A stretch of DNA of 64,000 nt from Ischnura elegans. Taxonomy: Eukaryota; Arthropoda; Insecta; Odonata; Coenagrionidae. Under the pieces are notes generated by a model, which saw only the letters and a list, made by a program, of their open reading frames with translations, was not told the DNA's origin and made no database searches. Below, piece by piece: positions 63,201-64,000 of this stretch. The stretch's first letter is position 1, and every line of letters starts with the position of its first letter. The position numbers and the translations under genes are program-made. The stretch lies in assembly GCF_921293095.1 (NCBI RefSeq), contig NC_060249.1:74287907-74351906 (forward strand). Direction: 5' to 3'.

Positions 63201-64000
63201 AAACACAAAGTTATTGTTTTTATGGGCCTTATGAATAAATTTATCAAACTGGTATGGGCACAACAACGTTCATTAGTATTCTGTTCGCGCCAATAACATT
63301 CGAGATCTCTTCGAAGTGGTGCCCAAGGGAGTTTAACCTTAATATCCTAGAGTTGTTGCAACAGGTACATACATAAGTGTATTTTGTGTTGCCTATACAC
63401 AGAAGAGGAAAGGCATAAATGATCTTGCATTCAAATATAGTAGGTTTCCCACAGCAAGGAAATTGCTACATCTAAGCCTAAACTCTATGTGCAGTTCAAG
63501 TGCCAAGGGTTTAGTGCTGGGTGAGATCTATCCTCAGCTATCAAGTCTATATTTCCATTTAAATATAGAACGAGAGAATAGATCAATGTAAAAGGGTTCA
63601 CATCAACTTTCCATTTTCAATTTCCTTGAATCCTGATTTCCAGTCCGCACTTTTTTAATGAAAGTAATCAAGTAGTGCCAAGTAAGCGCCGCCCCTTTTT
63701 GCCAAGCCAGGAAGGCAACAAGCCTCCCACATCGCTGCTCGATCGCAGCATCATACTACATATTCAGCCACAATTTTCATCTTTTTTGCCACACCTTTGG
63801 AGTGATCCCTGACAATTTTCCTGACATTTCCATGACTTCACAGACTTCGCATGAACCCTCTGTTACTATCCAAGTGATGAGCTATCTCTCAGCCTTCCAG
63901 GGTCTCATGGGGGAATATTTAATTTTAAGGGACCAGTGGTAATTAGCAGAGATCATCATGATGTAAGTGGCACAGATAGTCCTTTCAGGGAGACATCTGA
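54165..64000 (+). CDS. UROC1: urocanate hydratase (urocanase), 11 exons, both ends incomplete
   Basis: Urocanase adds water to urocanate, using bound NAD+ as an electrophilic cofactor, to give 4-imidazolone-5-propanoate. It is the second step of cytosolic histidine degradation, after histidine ammonia-lyase. Eleven coding exons (54165-54295, 54737-54890, 55876-56066, 58117-58183, 58588-58731, 59070-59180, 59546-59719, 59850-60100, 60503-60618, 60862-61037, 63930-edge) join in one frame with no stop and give about 528 residues collinear with animal urocanase (about 676 residues). Conserved blocks appear in the family order: [140 protein letters not shown]. The initiator exon, promoter and C-terminal end are not in view. 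The family is certain. That the gene is active is inferred from intact exons and splice sites. Confidence 0.96.
54737..54890 (+). CDS. UROC1: urocanase exon (NAD-fold entry, [11 protein letters not shown] block)
   Basis: The first G completes the split Lys codon, followed by 51 codons, and the exon ends in phase 0. The acceptor is TATTTCAG and the donor CTCAG|GTATGT. It carries the family block [16 protein letters not shown] followed by SNWAQ, where the glycine-rich stretch belongs to the nucleotide-binding part of the enzyme. The reading frame is clean over its whole length. Confidence 0.95.
55876..56066 (+). CDS. UROC1: urocanase exon with donor at a hAT insertion
   Basis: 63 codons plus two bases (AT) of a split Met codon. 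The acceptor is CTTCCTGCAG. The block [18 protein letters not shown] is diagnostic for urocanase. The donor AAT|GTAAGT lies within the left 8-bp target-site duplication of a hAT element that begins at 56072, so the sixth intron base comes from the transposon. Without the insertion the donor would read GTAAGA, judging by the right-hand duplication copy. Confidence 0.95.
56072..57800. mobile_element. hAT-type DNA transposon, non-autonomous, in a urocanase intron
   Basis: The ends are inverted: left TAGAGATGGGT, right (reverse complement) TAGAGGTGGGT, 10 of 11 bases alike. Perfect 8-bp direct repeats AATGTAAG flank it (56064-56071 and 57801-57808), the hAT target-site size. Subterminal copies of GAACAGTT/AACTGTTC lie in both ends. 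The longest internal ORF (103 codons from 56401) has no transposase features, so this is a 1.73-kb deletion derivative. The left duplication overlaps the exon-intron border of the upstream urocanase exon. Confidence 0.88.
58117..58183 (+). CDS. UROC1: urocanase exon ([16 protein letters not shown] block)
   Basis: The first G completes the Met codon begun in the preceding exon, followed by 22 codons ending in phase 0. The acceptor is CTTCAACAG and the donor ACA|GTAAGC. It encodes [20 protein letters not shown] and then TT, almost invariant in animal urocanases. The preceding intron (about 2.05 kb) is mostly the 1.73-kb hAT element. Confidence 0.95.
58588..58731 (+). CDS. UROC1: urocanase exon ([14 protein letters not shown] block)
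   Basis: 48 codons, phase 0 at both ends. The acceptor TTTTACAG follows a T-rich tract. It encodes [12 protein letters not shown] and the glycine-rich [16 protein letters not shown] typical of the NAD-binding fold of urocanase. The donor GAG|GTCGGC is weak after the GT, but it is the only choice that keeps frame with the next exon, whose first residues continue the conserved AEV region. Confidence 0.94.
59070..59180 (+). CDS. UROC1: urocanase exon ending at a GC donor
   Basis: 37 codons, phase 0 at both ends. It starts after AAAATTAG and encodes a charged helix-rich stretch (KKRHEQGW, then [11 protein letters not shown]), matching the lysine/arginine-rich linker of animal urocanases. The downstream boundary is GAG|GCAAGT: only a GC donor leaves the frame open into the next exon. 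The nearby GT two bases further on gives the wrong phase. Confidence 0.92.
59546..59719 (+). CDS. UROC1: urocanase exon ([13 protein letters not shown] and DQTSCHDP blocks)
   Basis: 58 codons, phase 0 at both ends. The acceptor is CTTCTCAG and the donor AAG|GTTAAT. It encodes [15 protein letters not shown] and [13 protein letters not shown] followed by GGGYYPVQ, which belong to the substrate- and NAD-binding core. The exon contains a GTAAGT string near its start that looks like a donor but is internal coding sequence. Confidence 0.95.
59850..60100 (+). CDS. UROC1: urocanase exon ([11 protein letters not shown] block)
   Basis: 83 codons plus two bases of a split Gly codon. The acceptor is TTCAATAG and the donor GG|GTAAAT. 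It encodes [32 protein letters not shown] and the end block [12 protein letters not shown]. It is the longest exon seen and closely follows the animal family. A short insert ([10 protein letters not shown]) sits where vertebrate proteins have a shorter linker. Confidence 0.95.
60503..60618 (+). CDS. UROC1: urocanase exon ([10 protein letters not shown] block)
   Basis: The first A completes the split Gly codon, followed by 38 codons and one base of the next Gly codon. The acceptor is GCGTTTTCAG and the donor AAAAG|GTTAGC. It encodes [17 protein letters not shown], the animal counterpart of the bacterial GVGPFRW region. In bacterial urocanase a reactive Cys lies just before this motif; the animal-type sequence here has Ser. 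Confidence 0.95.
60862..61037 (+). CDS. UROC1: urocanase exon ([12 protein letters not shown] block)
   Basis: Two bases complete the split Gly codon, followed by 58 codons ending in phase 0. The acceptor is GAAATATAG and the donor AAG|GTATTA. It encodes [17 protein letters not shown] and [17 protein letters not shown]. The latter is the animal form of the urocanase signature region. The following intron is about 2.9 kb and carries a decayed LINE. Confidence 0.95.
61490..63090 (+). pseudogene. decayed non-LTR retrotransposon (LINE) in the last urocanase intron
   Basis: Pieces of a reverse transcriptase are readable across several frames in the normal order: an [23 protein letters not shown] start near 61550, then [17 protein letters not shown], a [13 protein letters not shown] block near 61880, thumb-region traces near 62580-62760, and a C-terminal segment ending [13 protein letters not shown] with stop TAA at 63080-63082. 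Stops and frameshifts interrupt it many times, so it is not functional. The style is that of arthropod LINEs with an NYRGISL / GRSTTDQIF signature. It runs in the same direction as urocanase. Ends and target duplication were not resolved. Confidence 0.85.
63930..64000 (+). CDS. UROC1: urocanase exon, cut by the window edge
   Basis: Starts in phase 0 after AATTTTAAG and encodes G-P followed by [20 protein letters not shown] before the sequence ends. The [16 protein letters not shown] motif is highly conserved and belongs to the active-site region. The remaining C-terminal part, including the GATWVALHNGGGVGWG region expected in the family, would lie to the right. Confidence 0.94.

Overview
The window looks like a piece of a large, AT-rich, gene-poor arthropod-type nuclear genome. 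I base this on split genes with GT-AG introns, non-LTR retrotransposon remnants of arthropod style, many hAT-type MITEs, tRNA-derived SINE heads, Penelope-like hammerhead motifs, microsatellites and long stretches with no coding signal. The species cannot be fixed from the sequence. There is no bacterial-style operon, rRNA, intact tRNA or CRISPR array.

Only one host gene is recognised with confidence: the right-hand part (about 54.1-64.0 kb, + strand) holds eleven exons of urocanate hydratase (urocanase, UROC1/hutU family), the second enzyme of histidine breakdown. All junction phases agree. The first exon(s), encoding roughly the first 40 residues, are not found, and the last exon seen runs off the right edge, so roughly 130-150 C-terminal residues are missing. 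One intron is GC-AG. A 1.73-kb hAT element sits exactly against the 5' splice site of another intron, so that its 8-bp target duplication spans the exon-intron border. The last intron holds a decayed LINE.

The left 54 kb is mostly repeat-derived or featureless. Recognisable parts are: a perfect fold-back (3.8 kb); hAT MITEs with 8-bp target duplications (4.4, 28.0, 29.8 and 47.3-47.9 kb, the last a nested pair); a possible Gypsy-type LTR (8.35-8.72 kb); diverged duplications (9.4/9.9, 17.2/17.4, 50.0/50.8 kb, and three copies at 27.6/28.8/30.4 kb); a nested fold-back (12.2 kb); reverse-transcriptase fragments (20.2, 37.0-37.8, 28.3, 43.0 and weakly 12.6 kb); and a TA-flanked MITE (51.9-52.55 kb).

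The most interesting pattern is a set of fold-back repeats (3.8, 30.1 and 40.1 kb) whose loops carry type I hammerhead-ribozyme-like cores, with the long arms placed to act as an extended stem I. Other hammerhead-like relics occur at 23.6, 25.6, 29.2 and 40.05 kb. They resemble the ribozymes known from Penelope-like elements, but no Penelope reverse transcriptase or GIY-YIG domain is visible here. All homology statements come from reading the sequence and from memory of the families; no database search was run.
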